From an uncultured Lachnospiraceae bacterium (GTDB lineage: Bacteria > Bacillota > Clostridia > Lachnospirales > Lachnospiraceae): DNA of 64,000 nt. Positions 18,302 to 26,704 of the stretch are shown one piece after another. The notes beneath the pieces were generated by a model, which did no database searches, had not been told where the DNA came from, and worked only from the letters and a program-made list of their open reading frames with translations. The translations under genes and the position numbers were made by a program. Position 1 is the first letter of the stretch; the number at the start of each line of letters is the position of its first letter. The stretch is taken from positions 100,023-164,022 of the forward strand of contig CAJULP010000087.1 in assembly GCA_910587295.1 (NCBI GenBank), given 5' to 3'.

Positions 18302-18889
18302 ATGGAAGAAAAAGGGTATATCAGGAAACAGGGTATCAGAAGCAGGTATCTTGGGCTTCGCAATAACCTTTCTGCCGGCGAGCGTAAACAGAAAAGCCAG
18401 GAAATCTGGGAACATGTAAAGGGTGACCCCAAATACCAGGCTGCCCGGGAAGTCCTTGTCTATATGGATTACCGCAGCGAGGTCATGACCACCGGGCTTG
18501 TGGAAGAGCTTTTGGCGGACACTTCCAAAAAAGTGTTTGCGCCGAAGGTAGAAGGGATGCATATCAGATTTTATGAGATTAAATCTTTGGATGAGTTAAA
18601 AAAGGGATATCAGGGAATCCGAGAGCCGGAAGAAAACCCGGAAAAGCGCTTTACCCCTGATATGGCAGCAAGGCTGGAGGCGGTGGTTTTGGTACCCGGT
18701 GCGGCATTTGACAGGCAAAGAGGGAGGATAGGATACGGAAAGGGATTCTATGACCGTTTTTTCTCGGATTATGGGGAAGTTTATGGGATAGCGCTTTCTT
18801 TTTCCTGCCAGATTGCCAAGGAAATACCAATGGAGCCCCATGACAGGCGGCCGGATATCATAGTCACGGAAAACGGGATTATCCGATAG
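18302..18889 (+). CDS. 5-formyltetrahydrofolate cyclo-ligase
   Basis: This enzyme converts 5-formyl-THF to 5,10-methenyl-THF with ATP, returning folate to the one-carbon pool also served by fhs and folD in this window. The 195-residue product has the N-terminal KQGIRSRYLGLRNNLS block and the phosphate-binding motif RIGYGKGFYDRFF. The frame stays open upstream, but ATG 18302 follows a clear AAAGGAGGG, so it is the start. Confidence 0.94.
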   Translation: MEEKGYIRKQGIRSRYLGLRNNLSAGERKQKSQEIWEHVKGDPKYQAAREVLVYMDYRSEVMTTGLVEELLADTSKKVFAPKVEGMHIRFYEIKSLDELKKGYQGIREPEENPEKRFTPDMAARLEAVVLVPGAAFDRQRGRIGYGKGFYDRFFSDYGEVYGIALSFSCQIAKEIPMEPHDRRPDIIVTENGIIR

Positions 18890-18904
18890 AAAGGAATGAT
18901 GAAT

Positions 18905-20149
18905 ATGAATATGTTACAGGAATTAGGACAACATGCTAAAAGCGCAAAATATGAATTACAGAAACTAAGTACACAGGAAAAGAACAAAGCGTTATTAGCG
19001 GTGGCAGACGCCCTGGTTTTGGAAAGCGGGCGGATCATAGAGCAGAACGCCATAGATTTAAAAAATGGGGAAGAAAAAGGGATGCATCCGGGGCTTTTGG
19101 ACAGACTGCGGCTTGATGAAAGCAGGATAAAAGGGATGGCGGAAGGGCTTCGTCAGGTTGTAAACCTTCCGGACCCGGTGGGGGAAGTGTTAGAGACCTA
19201 TACACGTCTTAACGGGCTTAGTATCCAAAAAAGGCGTGTGCCGATCGGCGTGATTGGTATCATTTATGAGTCCAGGCCCAATGTCACTGCAGACGCATTC
19301 GGACTTTGCTTTAAAAGCGGGAATGCGGTGATCTTAAAGGGCGGAAGTGATGCCATTCATTCCAATATGGCGATCACCTCGGTGATCAGGGAGGCTCTTT
19401 TGAAAGAGGGAATCACGGCGGATGCCATTTTGCTGATCGAATCCACTGACAGGAGCGTAGTCCAGGAGTTTATGAGGCTTAGGGAATATGTGGATTTGCT
19501 GATTCCAAGGGGCGGCGCCGGGCTTATTAAAAGCGTGGTGGAAGGAAGCACCATCCCGGTGATCGAGACAGGAACGGGGAACTGTCATATTTATGTAGAT
19601 GAATTTGCGGATCCGGAAAAGGCGGTTCCCATCATTATTAATGCCAAGACACAGCGTATTGGCGTATGTAACGCCTGTGAGTCACTGGTGATCCATGAGG
19701 CAGCCGCCGCCAGGCTTTTGCCGGCACTTTCCGATGCCCTTAAGGAACATGGTGTGGAAATCCGTGGAGATCATAAGGTACAGGAAATGATCGATTGTGT
19801 GCCGGCGGCGGAAGAAGATTACGGGAGGGAATATCTGGATTATATCATCTCTATGAAGACCGTGTCGTCCATTGAGGAAGCAATTGCGCATATCAATAAA
19901 TACAATACAAAGCATTCCGAAGCGATCATAACGGAAAATACGGAAAATGCGCAGAAGTTTTTACACGAAGTGGATGCAGCCTGCGTCTATGTGAATGCTT
20001 CCACCAGATTTACGGACGGGTTTGAATTTGGGTTTGGGGCGGAGATCGGGATCAGCACCCAAAAGCTCCATGCCAGAGGGCCTATGGGGCTTAAGGAGCT
20101 GACATCCTATAAGTATGTCATTACAGGAAACGGGCAGATACGGCCTTAA
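18905..20149 (+). CDS. proA: Gamma-glutamyl phosphate reductase
   Basis: ProA reduces gamma-glutamyl phosphate to glutamate-5-semialdehyde with NADPH in proline synthesis. The roughly 415-residue length is normal. The aldehyde-dehydrogenase-fold catalytic cysteine lies in RIGVCNACESLVIHE, with the conserved RRVPIGVIGIIYESRPNVT and the ENAQKFLHEVDAACVYVNAS region. Starts at 18896 and 18899 are possible but too near AAAGGA; ATG 18905 has 9-nt spacing. proB, its usual partner, is not adjacent and must be elsewhere if present. Confidence 0.96.
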   Translation: MNMLQELGQHAKSAKYELQKLSTQEKNKALLAVADALVLESGRIIEQNAIDLKNGEEKGMHPGLLDRLRLDESRIKGMAEGLRQVVNLPDPVGEVLETYTRLNGLSIQKRRVPIGVIGIIYESRPNVTADAFGLCFKSGNAVILKGGSDAIHSNMAITSVIREALLKEGITADAILLIESTDRSVVQEFMRLREYVDLLIPRGGAGLIKSVVEGSTIPVIETGTGNCHIYVDEFADPEKAVPIIINAKTQRIGVCNACESLVIHEAAAARLLPALSDALKEHGVEIRGDHKVQEMIDCVPAAEEDYGREYLDYIISMKTVSSIEEAIAHINKYNTKHSEAIITENTENAQKFLHEVDAACVYVNASTRFTDGFEFGFGAEIGISTQKLHARGPMGLKELTSYKYVITGNGQIRP

Positions 20150-20193
20150 AGTGACCGGTCATGCTTCTATGGTTACCTCTTACGCAAAAGCTA

Positions 20194-20221
20194 TTTACAC
20201 TTTCTTATTATTCGATATACT
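20194..20221 (+). promoter_or_regulatory. Candidate sigma-A promoter for the LytTR gene
   Basis: TTTACA (20194-20199) and TATACT (20216-20221) have 16-bp spacing, 38 bp upstream of the LytTR ATG. A perfect 10-bp palindrome, TGACCGGTCA, lies 33 bp before the -35 (20152-20161); it has no T-tract and could be an operator rather than a terminator. Confidence 0.5.
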
Positions 20222-20259
20222 TAAGCCATAAAGAAGCGAAAGGCAATTGAGGGAACGTT

Positions 20260-20733
20260 ATGAGGGTGAAGATAGAAATTGAGGAAGGTCTTATAGAAAA
20301 TGAAGTTATCATCCGATGCGGCTGTCTGGATGATGAGATCATCAGTCTGCAGAATGCCATTTCGAAGCAAAATAACGGAAAGCAGTGCCTTGCGCTTTGT
20401 GACGGGGGAACAGATTACTACATCCCTATGAATGAAATTTATTTTTTTGAGACGGAAGGACGGGAGATCCGGGCCCACACTGCGGACAAAATATTTGCCT
20501 GTGCTTATAAGCTTTATGAACTGGAAGAATTGCTGCCGGGATGTTTTATGAGGATATCCAAATCTTCCATTGTGAACATGGAATATGTTTATTCCATCAC
20601 CAGGAACCTGACTGCTTCCAGTGTGGTGGAATTTATCGGAAGCAAAAAGCGGGTGCTGGTAAGCAGGGCATATTACAAGGCATTTGTGGAACGGCTCCGC
20701 GAGCGGAAGCTGGGATGTAAGGATTCTCATTGA
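20260..20733 (+). CDS. LytTR-family DNA-binding regulator without receiver domain
   Basis: A 157-residue transcription factor. The C-terminal two thirds (about 50-150) match the LytTR DNA-binding domain: the YFFETEGREIRAHT strand pattern, CFMRISKSSIVNMEYV, and a final FVERLRERKL. The first 45 residues form a short alpha/beta segment, not a CheY-type receiver, so it is not a response regulator. Stand-alone LytTR proteins often regulate the membrane protein encoded next to them; here that is the LiaF-like gene 26 bp downstream. Confidence 0.88.
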   Translation: MRVKIEIEEGLIENEVIIRCGCLDDEIISLQNAISKQNNGKQCLALCDGGTDYYIPMNEIYFFETEGREIRAHTADKIFACAYKLYELEELLPGCFMRISKSSIVNMEYVYSITRNLTASSVVEFIGSKKRVLVSRAYYKAFVERLRERKLGCKDSH

Positions 20734-20759
20734 GGTAGTGAGTGGAAGGAGAAAGAAAC

Positions 20760-21479
20760 ATGGGTAGGAGTCAGGTAAAAAAGGTTTTCTGGGGCGTTTT
20801 GTTCCTGCTTGGGGCATTGGCTTTATTGCTTGGAAAATCAGGGTATTTGGAAGGGTTTGGGTTTTGGACTGTATTCTTTTCCATTATCCTTGCAGGGGTT
20901 TTGATAGACGGTATCCTGCGGGTGTCTTTTGGGGAAATACTATTTCCGCTGGCAGGGCTTATCATCATTCATGACGAACTTTTGCATATGGAGGCTATCA
21001 CGCCCTGGCCAGTGCTGGGAGCAGCTTTACTGGGAACCATCGGGCTGCATATCATTTTTCCCAGGCGGGGGAAATGGAAAAAAATTGGCGATTATGCTTC
21101 GGAAGGAACCTGCCAGTACGGGGTGGAAGATGGTGAAAGATTGAGTGGGGATAAAATCCGCTACGAGGTCAGCTTTGGCAGCGCCATAAAATATGTTTCC
21201 GGAAAAGACGTGAGCCAGGTTTTCCTGGAAAGCTCATTTGGAAGTCTGGAAGTGTACTTTAATGATGCGGAGCTGAAAGACCATGAGGTAAAGGTGTGTG
21301 TGGATTGTTCTTTTGGCAATATGGAACTTTATGTGCCGGCAGAGTGGAATCTGGTGATCAATGTGGATAATTCCTTTGGCGGTGTGGAGGAGTCAGGGCA
21401 CGGGAACCCTAATGGGGAAAATACCCTTTATGTGTCGGGAGAGGTATCCTTTGGACATATGATCATCCATCATATCTAA
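20760..21479 (+). CDS. LiaF-like membrane protein
   Basis: A 239-residue protein with four hydrophobic segments in the first 110 residues (WGVLFLLGALALLLGKSGYL, FWTVFFSIILAGVLIDGIL and two more) and a beta-rich C-terminal domain. The motif SFG recurs at roughly 20-residue intervals (EVSFGSAIKY, ESSFGSLEVYF, DCSFGNMELYV, DNSFGGVEE, EVSFGHMII), as in LiaF/DUF4097-like beta-solenoids. LiaF restrains the LiaRS envelope-stress system in Bacillus; here the partner is a LytTR regulator. ATG 20760 has AAGGAG at 8-nt spacing; the upstream GTG 20742 precedes that site. Confidence 0.8.
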   Translation: MGRSQVKKVFWGVLFLLGALALLLGKSGYLEGFGFWTVFFSIILAGVLIDGILRVSFGEILFPLAGLIIIHDELLHMEAITPWPVLGAALLGTIGLHIIFPRRGKWKKIGDYASEGTCQYGVEDGERLSGDKIRYEVSFGSAIKYVSGKDVSQVFLESSFGSLEVYFNDAELKDHEVKVCVDCSFGNMELYVPAEWNLVINVDNSFGGVEESGHGNPNGENTLYVSGEVSFGHMIIHHI

Positions 21480-21518
21480 AGCCGGATTTATAAAATTAAG
21501 GAAGCAGTTTTAACGTGC

Positions 21519-21550
21519 GGAGCCTTGAATTTGGGCAAGGCTCCCTTTTT
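21519..21550 (+). terminator. Rho-independent terminator after the LytTR/LiaF-like pair
   Basis: A perfect 9-bp stem, GGAGCCTTG (21519-21527) with CAAGGCTCC (21536-21544), has an 8-nt loop and is followed by CTTTTT. It separates the regulator pair from the ABC exporter gene. Confidence 0.88.
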
Positions 21551-21619
21551 ATACCCTTTTTCAGGGGATTGCGGGTATATGTGGAAGTAAAACGACAGGA
21601 AAACGGAGGAAATGTTATC

Positions 21620-23338
21620 ATGGGTAAAAGTAAATTCAGGGAATATAAACGTATCTTTTACAGTCGCAATAAGGTAATGTACGGGCTTGCCATTTTTACC
21701 ACGGCGGCTGACGGGCTGATGCAGGTCTATGTGGCGGTATTGATCAAGAAACTGTTGGATGTGGCAATTGGCGGAACGATGGAAGGGCTGTGGGAATTAG
21801 TGCTGACATCGCTGGGGTTTATCCTGGCGGAGGTGCTGATCTGGTTAGGCAAAAGGGAATTTAAGCCTCGGTTTGTAAAGCGCGCGGTGACAGCTTACCG
21901 CAATAAGGCATATGGTGATATCACGGACAGGGGCATCAGCGATTTCGGCAGGGAAAATACCGGCAATTATGTTTCGGCGCTGACCAATGACGTGACCACG
22001 ATAGAAAATAGCTATCTGGTTGGGCAGTTTGAAATTGTAAGCGGGCTGGTCATGGCGCCGGCCGCATTTGCCCTGATGGTCTGGTACAGCCCGCGCATGA
22101 CGCTGGCGGTGGTGCTTTTGTGTGCGCTGCCTGTCATCGCTACTTTGGCTGTGGGGGAGAAGATGGCCGAATGGGAGAAAAAAGTCAGTGAAAAGAACGC
22201 AGCCTTTATGGCCATGGTCAAGGACCTGCTCAACGGCTTTGGCGTGATCAAAAGCTTTCAGGCACAGCAGGAAACGGCGGCGCTGTACCAGGAAAAAAAC
22301 AGCTACCTGGAGCAGATCAAATGTAAGCGCAGACAGACGGAGGATATGATTGGGATTATTTCCATTACGGCAGGTTTTATTACACAGATCGGGGTGTTCT
22401 GTTATGGTGCCTATTTGGGCGTCCGGGGCCAGATTGCGGCAAGTATCGTCATTGCTTTCGTGCAGATGATGAATTACGTGATAAACCCGATTAATACGCT
22501 GCCAAAGCTATGGGCAAACAGGAAAGCTGCTGTAAAGCTGATAGAAAAGATGGCATCCTACGGGGAGAATGTCAGGGGGCAGGAAACATATGAGCCATTT
22601 GCCGGGATGAAGGAAGGAGGAGACGGGATTTTCCTTAAGCATGTAGGGTTTTCCTATGAGGGAGATAAGGAAATCTTAAAGGATATCAACCTTCATTTTG
22701 AAGCGGGAAAAAGCTATGCCATTGTAGGTGCGTCCGGATCGGGGAAATCCACGCTGCTCAATCTGGTGATGGGAAGCTATCCGGATTATGAAGGCAGCGT
22801 CACGCTGGACGGGAAGGAATTAAAGGGCATTGACCCTGATAGCATATTTGACACCATGTCGGTAATCCAGCAGAATGTGTTTATCTTTGACGATACCATC
22901 AAGAGGAATATCTGCATGTTTAAGGAATTTGATGCCGGGAAGCTGGATGCCGCTATCGAAAAGGCAGGGCTGTCAACGCTTATGGAAGAAAAAGGGGAAG
23001 GCTATGCCTGCGGTGAAAATGGCAGCCATTTATCCGGCGGTGAGAAACAAAGAATCGCTATAGCCCGCAGCCTTTTGCGGCAGGTATCCGTGCTTTTGGT
23101 GGACGAAGCTACATCCGCATTGGATGCGGAAACCTCGGACAATGTGACCAATTCCATACTGGATATCCAGGGCGTGACCAGACTTGTGGTGACCCATAAG
23201 CTGGATGAGAAAGCGCTCCGCAGGTTTGATGAGATCATTGTGATGAAAAACGGGAAGGTGACAGAACAGGGGGATTTTGACACGCTTATGGGGAACGGGG
23301 AATATTTTGCGTCGCTGTATAGGGTCAGCAGGGAATGA
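21620..23338 (+). CDS. ABC exporter half-transporter (fused permease and ATPase)
   Basis: A 572-residue ABC exporter with an N-terminal six-helix membrane domain (about 20-310) fused to a nucleotide-binding domain. It has Walker A GASGSGKST, signature LSGGEKQRIAIARSLL, Walker B VLLVDEATSALD and the H-loop in VVTHKLDE. It probably works as a homodimer; the substrate (lipid, peptide or drug) cannot be told. The frame is open from GTG 21515, but that codon precedes the terminator stem. ATG 21620 has GGAGGA at 9-nt spacing and begins the conserved region. Confidence 0.92.
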   Translation: MGKSKFREYKRIFYSRNKVMYGLAIFTTAADGLMQVYVAVLIKKLLDVAIGGTMEGLWELVLTSLGFILAEVLIWLGKREFKPRFVKRAVTAYRNKAYGDITDRGISDFGRENTGNYVSALTNDVTTIENSYLVGQFEIVSGLVMAPAAFALMVWYSPRMTLAVVLLCALPVIATLAVGEKMAEWEKKVSEKNAAFMAMVKDLLNGFGVIKSFQAQQETAALYQEKNSYLEQIKCKRRQTEDMIGIISITAGFITQIGVFCYGAYLGVRGQIAASIVIAFVQMMNYVINPINTLPKLWANRKAAVKLIEKMASYGENVRGQETYEPFAGMKEGGDGIFLKHVGFSYEGDKEILKDINLHFEAGKSYAIVGASGSGKSTLLNLVMGSYPDYEGSVTLDGKELKGIDPDSIFDTMSVIQQNVFIFDDTIKRNICMFKEFDAGKLDAAIEKAGLSTLMEEKGEGYACGENGSHLSGGEKQRIAIARSLLRQVSVLLVDEATSALDAETSDNVTNSILDIQGVTRLVVTHKLDEKALRRFDEIIVMKNGKVTEQGDFDTLMGNGEYFASLYRVSRE

Positions 23339-23396
23339 CCGGAAATGAAAAATTAGCGGAAAAATTTTTTTATCACCCACTTAATTACCCATATGG

Positions 23397-23404
23397 TGTA
23401 TAAT
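23397..23404 (+). promoter_or_regulatory. Candidate -10 element for the peroxiredoxin gene
   Basis: A consensus TATAAT (23399-23404) preceded by TG lies 56 bp upstream of the bcp start, in the gap after the ABC exporter. No good -35 box is visible at 16-18 bp. Confidence 0.4.
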
Positions 23405-23459
23405 AAGTGGGGAATAAAATATGGATAATAAATATAATGATAAGCAGGAGAAGAACAAA

Positions 23460-23930
23460 ATGTTACAAGCAGGAATGAAAGCCCCGGCATTTTCCCTGCC
23501 GGACCAAAACGGAACCATCCACACGTTGGAAGAATACAAGGGGAAAAAGGTGGTCCTGTATTTTTACCCGAAGGACAATACGCCGGGATGCACCAAGCAG
23601 GCATGCGGTTTTGGGGAACTCTACCCCCAGTTTCAGGAAAAGGGGGCGGTAGTAATCGGGGTCAGCAAAGACAGCATAGCTTCCCACAAAAAATTTGAGG
23701 AGAAGTTTGCCCTTCCGTTTACACTCCTTTCCGACCCGGAGCTTTCCTGCATCCAGGCGTATGATGTCTGGCAGGAAAAAATGAATTACGGAAAGGCTAG
23801 CATGGGAGTGGTGCGGACGACTTACCTGATCAATGAGGAAGGGATAATCGAAAAGGCTTTTGGCAAAGTGAAGGCGGCGGACAATCCGGCGCAGATGTTA
23901 AGCGAACTGCAGGCAGGACAGCCAGTGTGA
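23460..23930 (+). CDS. bcp: Bcp-type thioredoxin-dependent thiol peroxidase
   Basis: A 156-residue peroxiredoxin of the Bcp/PrxQ group, reducing hydrogen peroxide and organic hydroperoxides in the cytoplasm. The peroxidatic cysteine is in YPKDNTPGCTKQACGF, with the resolving cysteine five residues later. The fold start MKAPAFSLPDQNG and the GVVRTTYLINEEG strand match the family. ATG 23421 is in frame, but ATG 23460 has AGGAG at 9-nt spacing and gives the usual length. In an anaerobe it would serve oxidative-stress defence. Confidence 0.95.
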   Translation: MLQAGMKAPAFSLPDQNGTIHTLEEYKGKKVVLYFYPKDNTPGCTKQACGFGELYPQFQEKGAVVIGVSKDSIASHKKFEEKFALPFTLLSDPELSCIQAYDVWQEKMNYGKASMGVVRTTYLINEEGIIEKAFGKVKAADNPAQMLSELQAGQPV

Positions 23931-23973
23931 GAAATGATGGCATTTTAGGATAAGGCGAGGAGAATTTGGCTAT

Positions 23974-24732
23974 ATGGAACCAAGGGAACTGTTGAAGGAG
24001 ATCGTGGATGCCATGCGGGAGTGTGGGGAAATCATCCTCCATGCGGACAGAGGCAAGAACCATATTGATGAGAAGGCAGGACATGCCAACTTTGTCACGG
24101 TATATGATAAGAAGATCCAGCAAGTTTTGAAGGAAAGGTTTTCGGAAATACTGCCGGAGGCGGTTTTTGTGGGAGAGGAGGAGGATACCCATGCTTCCGT
24201 CGCCAGTGGGTATGCCTTTATCGTGGATCCCATTGACGGGACCACGAATTTTATCAAGGATTACCACATGAGCGTGATATCCGTGGGGCTTTTGCTTGAC
24301 GGGGAAAAGTATATGGGAGCCGTGTATAACCCTTATTTAAATGAAATGTACACTGCGGTAAAAGGGGAAGGGGCGTATCTAAACGGCAGTCCGATCCATG
24401 TCTCATCCCAACCACTTGAAAACGGGATCGTGCTGTTTGGCACTGCGCCTTATTATGAAGAATTAGGCAGGAAGTCCTTTGAGATGGCGTATACTTATTT
24501 CAAAAAGGCGCTGGACGTAAGAAGGAGCGGGTCGGCGGCGTTTGACCTCTGCTGTGTGGCGGCTGGCAGGGCGGAGGTATACTTCGAGCTGTGCCTTTCC
24601 CCGTGGGATTTTGCGGCGGGGGCATTGATCGTGGAGGAGGCGGGCGGGAAGGTGACGACCGTAGAAGGGCAGCACCCAACATTGTCCGGGAAGTGCTCAA
24701 TCCTTGCAACCAATGGGATTTGCGGAAGGTGA
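23974..24732 (+). CDS. Inositol monophosphatase family protein
   Basis: A 252-residue Mg-dependent phosphatase of the IMPase/FIG superfamily. The metal-binding motif VDPIDGTTNF (about 88-97), the GEEED segment and the C-terminal PWDFAAGALIVEEAGG are all present. Members hydrolyse inositol phosphates, 3'-phosphoadenosine phosphates or sugar bisphosphates; sequence alone does not decide which. A GGCGAGGAGA ribosome site precedes the ATG. Confidence 0.93.
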   Translation: MEPRELLKEIVDAMRECGEIILHADRGKNHIDEKAGHANFVTVYDKKIQQVLKERFSEILPEAVFVGEEEDTHASVASGYAFIVDPIDGTTNFIKDYHMSVISVGLLLDGEKYMGAVYNPYLNEMYTAVKGEGAYLNGSPIHVSSQPLENGIVLFGTAPYYEELGRKSFEMAYTYFKKALDVRRSGSAAFDLCCVAAGRAEVYFELCLSPWDFAAGALIVEEAGGKVTTVEGQHPTLSGKCSILATNGICGR

Positions 24733-24764
24733 GGTGCCAGAAAATGAAGGAAGCCATAGAATAC

Positions 24765-24783
24765 ATTATAACTTCGTTATAAT
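24765..24783 (+). terminator. Weak AT-rich hairpin after the IMPase gene
   Basis: ATTATAAC (24765-24772) and GTTATAAT (24776-24783) form a perfect 8-bp inverted repeat with a 3-nt loop, followed by AAAATCTTTTT. Stability is low because the stem is mostly A-T. The rest of the 24733-25001 gap is AT-rich; the only other signal is a TAAAAT (24975-24980) that may be the -10 of the next gene. Confidence 0.35.
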
Positions 24784-25001
24784 AAAATCTTTTTACCTGT
24801 TTATTATATCATGCATTCTCGTTAATTCAAAGTAAAAATTATCATTACATATACAGTTCTACTGAAAATGCAGGGCTAGTAAATCAAAAGATTGCATCGG
24901 GTGGAAACTAAAACTCCTACCCAATAAAATTCAAGAAATAAAATTGCGAAGATGATATTAGTTGCACAATATGATAAAATGAACTAAAAAGGAGCAAAGG
25001 C

Positions 25002-25730
25002 ATGAAGGGCAGAATAAAAATCATTATTTTTTTGGGCGTGATTTTCATATTGGCATTTATGATAGTTTCGCAGGAGAAGATCCCTTCTTTTTTTGCAGGG
25101 AAATATAAAATGAACGGCATTGATGTATCCCGCTATCAGGGGGATATTGACTGGGAAATAATAGAAGGGCAGGGGATAGACTTTGCGTTCATCAAGGCAA
25201 CGGAAGGGAGCAGCCATATTGACCCGTGTTTTGAAAAAAATTGGGAAGAGGCAGAGCAGACTTCCATTTTCCCGGGGGCATATCATTTTTTCAGCTTTGA
25301 CAGCAATGGGGATGCACAGGCGCAGCATTTTATTGGCACAGTTAAAAGTTTGAGAGGGAAGCTTCCGCCGGTGGTTGATGTGGAATATTATGGGGATAAG
25401 GAAAATAACCCGCCATCCAAAAAAGAAGTGCAGGGGCAGCTTAAGGTAATGTTTGAGGAACTGGAAGAATATTACCATGTAAAGCCTGTTATTTACACGA
25501 CTTATAAAGCATACCATGATTTTATTAAAGGGGAGTTTACGGAATACCCTTTGTGGATCCGGAATGTTTACTACCCACCGGTGTTTATAAATTGGACTTT
25601 CTGGCAGTATACGGACAAGGCGGTTTTGGACGGGTATCAGGGGAGTGAGAAATATATAGATAGGAATGTTTTTTATGGGTCGAAAGATGAATTTGAGGGT
25701 TTGATAGTAGGGGAAAGTGCCTTTCCGTGA
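25002..25730 (+). CDS. GH25-family lysozyme (muramidase), membrane-anchored or secreted
   Basis: A 242-residue protein with an N-terminal hydrophobic helix (residues 5-22, IIIFLGVIFILAFMIVS) and a glycoside hydrolase family 25 domain (about 37-235). Typical motifs are GIDVSRYQGDIDW, FAFIKATEGS, FPGAYHFFS, the catalytic acidic strand VVDVEYYG, and WTFWQYTD. GH25 enzymes cleave peptidoglycan glycan strands. With no lipobox, the helix is either a signal anchor or an uncleaved signal. AAAAGGAG precedes the ATG. After the stop, the sequence GTGCCTTTxxGTGATAA occurs twice (25717-25733 and 25750-25766). Confidence 0.9.
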   Translation: MKGRIKIIIFLGVIFILAFMIVSQEKIPSFFAGKYKMNGIDVSRYQGDIDWEIIEGQGIDFAFIKATEGSSHIDPCFEKNWEEAEQTSIFPGAYHFFSFDSNGDAQAQHFIGTVKSLRGKLPPVVDVEYYGDKENNPPSKKEVQGQLKVMFEELEEYYHVKPVIYTTYKAYHDFIKGEFTEYPLWIRNVYYPPVFINWTFWQYTDKAVLDGYQGSEKYIDRNVFYGSKDEFEGLIVGESAFP

Positions 25731-25828
25731 TAATATGTACAAATAGAACGTGCCTTTTTGTGATAAAATAGCTTGGTTGAATCTGCCTTTTGTGGGTACA
25801 ATAATATTACAGGAAGGCAGGGGTATTT

Positions 25829-26011
25829 ATGAAGCGTAAGATATATAACCGGTTGTTGGAATGGAAAGAAAAAGACAACGGGAGCTGTGGATTACTGTTA
25901 GATGGTACAAGCATTGTGTCGCAGGAACTGCGGTCAAGGGGGCATAAACCTTATTTTTATTCACGCTCGGATACAGATAACCGTGAGAATAACATGGAAA
26001 TTGACTGGTAA
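25829..26011 (+). pseudogene. Remnant of an AAA ATPase (DUF4143-type) gene with large internal deletion
   Basis: A 60-codon frame. Its first half (MKRKIYNRLLEWKEK...LLLDG) looks like the N-terminus of the roughly 400-residue DUF4143 ATPase family. Its second half (SRGHKPYFYSR...NNMEID) looks like the C-terminal nuclease-like part of the same family. The Walker motifs and about 300 residues between them are missing. The frame stops just after MEIDW, where intact relatives continue IDFLL. A GGAAGG ribosome site and a possible promoter (TTGGTT 25773-25778, TACAAT 25797-25802) remain upstream. The family identity rests on memory of these motifs. Confidence 0.6.
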
Positions 26012-26056
26012 GTACAATGCAAAGCAGGTCGATACCGGTATAAGTCCTATGTGATA

Positions 26057-26123
26057 AACCCATAGGGCTTTTTTCAGGAGAAAAAGCAATGAGTTTTCGT
26101 GCCAGTATTTTTGCGGCATTATT
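26057..26123. repeat. Imperfect direct repeat, copy 1
   Basis: About 67 bp starting AACCCATAGGGCTTTTTTC and running through CAGGAGAAAAAGCAATGA to TTTTGCGGCATTATT. It matches copy 2 at 26753-26818 with a one-base gap and roughly ten mismatches. The two copies flank the toxin-antitoxin-like genes. Copy 2 contains the 3' end of the AraC remnant, so copy 1 is probably a more diverged duplicate of the same tail. Confidence 0.75.
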
Positions 26124-26152
26124 GATTATGCTGCTTTTGCATAATCAATAAT
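26118..26152. repeat. 14-bp perfect inverted repeat at the antitoxin 3' end
   Basis: ATTATTGATTATGC (26118-26131) and GCATAATCAATAAT (26139-26152) are perfectly complementary around a 7-nt loop. It includes the antitoxin stop codon and its last codons. There is no T-tract on either side, so it is a stem-loop or protein site rather than a standard terminator. Confidence 0.8.
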
Positions 26153-26353
26153 GGCAATTTCCTGCATAAGCTGTTTGGCATTATTGACAAGGTTTTCCAA
26201 TTGCTTTGCAACTTTGTTTGAATAGTATTTTTCTCCGCATTGTTCGCATTCTTCACAAGGAACATTTTTAATGATGATAATGCAGTTTTTATAATTTACT
26301 ACATGGGTTGTGAAAGATGGAATTGTGGTTTTGCATTTACAATACATACACAT
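26126..26353 (-). CDS. MqsA/YgiT-type zinc-finger antitoxin-like protein
   Basis: A 75-residue protein with an N-terminal zinc-finger domain of the YgiT/MqsA type: a cysteine motif CMYCKC near the start, a beta-hairpin, then CEECEQCGEKYYS (about 33-45). A short helix with a basic face follows. It lacks the C-terminal Xre-type DNA-binding domain of full MqsA, as is common in short clostridial forms. It starts 2 bp after the toxin-like gene, and its C-terminus (IIDYAKAA) is encoded in a perfect hairpin. Confidence 0.75.
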   Translation of the reverse strand: MCMYCKCKTTIPSFTTHVVNYKNCIIIIKNVPCEECEQCGEKYYSNKVAKQLENLVNNAKQLMQEIAIIDYAKAA

Positions 26354-26355
26354 GG

Positions 26356-26673
26356 CTATTGCCCCTTTCTTGTTTTTAAATCCGTTTCAAATTTATTTGT
26401 GTCAGGATAATAAGCAGTTATAAAGAATATGGTGTCGCCGTTTGAGCCAACAACAAGATGCAACACTTTATTTTCTTTCGTGTATCCGAAAATAAGGCAG
26501 CTGGGATGAGGAAAATCGTCTGGATAGTCTTCTATGATTTCACCCGTGTGTAAACAGGATTCTACATCATTTATGCTTATATCTCTTTCCTGCATTCGCT
26601 CTAAACAATGCTTTGCCCATTTTATATTAGAGCCAGAAGCATTATATAAGCTTTGAAGCTGTTTTATGTCCAT
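26356..26673 (-). CDS. DUF4258 toxin-like protein
   Basis: A 105-residue protein with the DUF4258 pattern: an N-terminal helix, then AKHCLERMQERDISINDVESCL, then beta strands (SCLIFGYTKENKVLHLVVG, IFFITAYYPD). These small proteins are found beside YgiT-type zinc-finger proteins and resemble RelE/MqsR-like toxins. Toxin-before-antitoxin order matches mqsRA. ATG 26673 is preceded by AAGGAAG. Activity is inferred from context only. Confidence 0.72.
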   Translation of the reverse strand: MDIKQLQSLYNASGSNIKWAKHCLERMQERDISINDVESCLHTGEIIEDYPDDFPHPSCLIFGYTKENKVLHLVVGSNGDTIFFITAYYPDTNKFETDLKTRKGQ

Positions 26674-26704
26674 AGATGCACTTCCTTTTTTGTTGTTTAA
26701 AGGT

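Noticed and set aside
20260..20733. LytTR gene as a two-component response regulator
   Set aside because: There is no receiver domain or phosphorylatable Asp pocket, and no histidine kinase gene is adjacent.
24768..24783. lox-like sequence ATAACTTCG near the IMPase terminator
   Set aside because: Only the first nine bases resemble a loxP arm, with no matching inverted arm at the right distance; it is part of an AT-rich hairpin.
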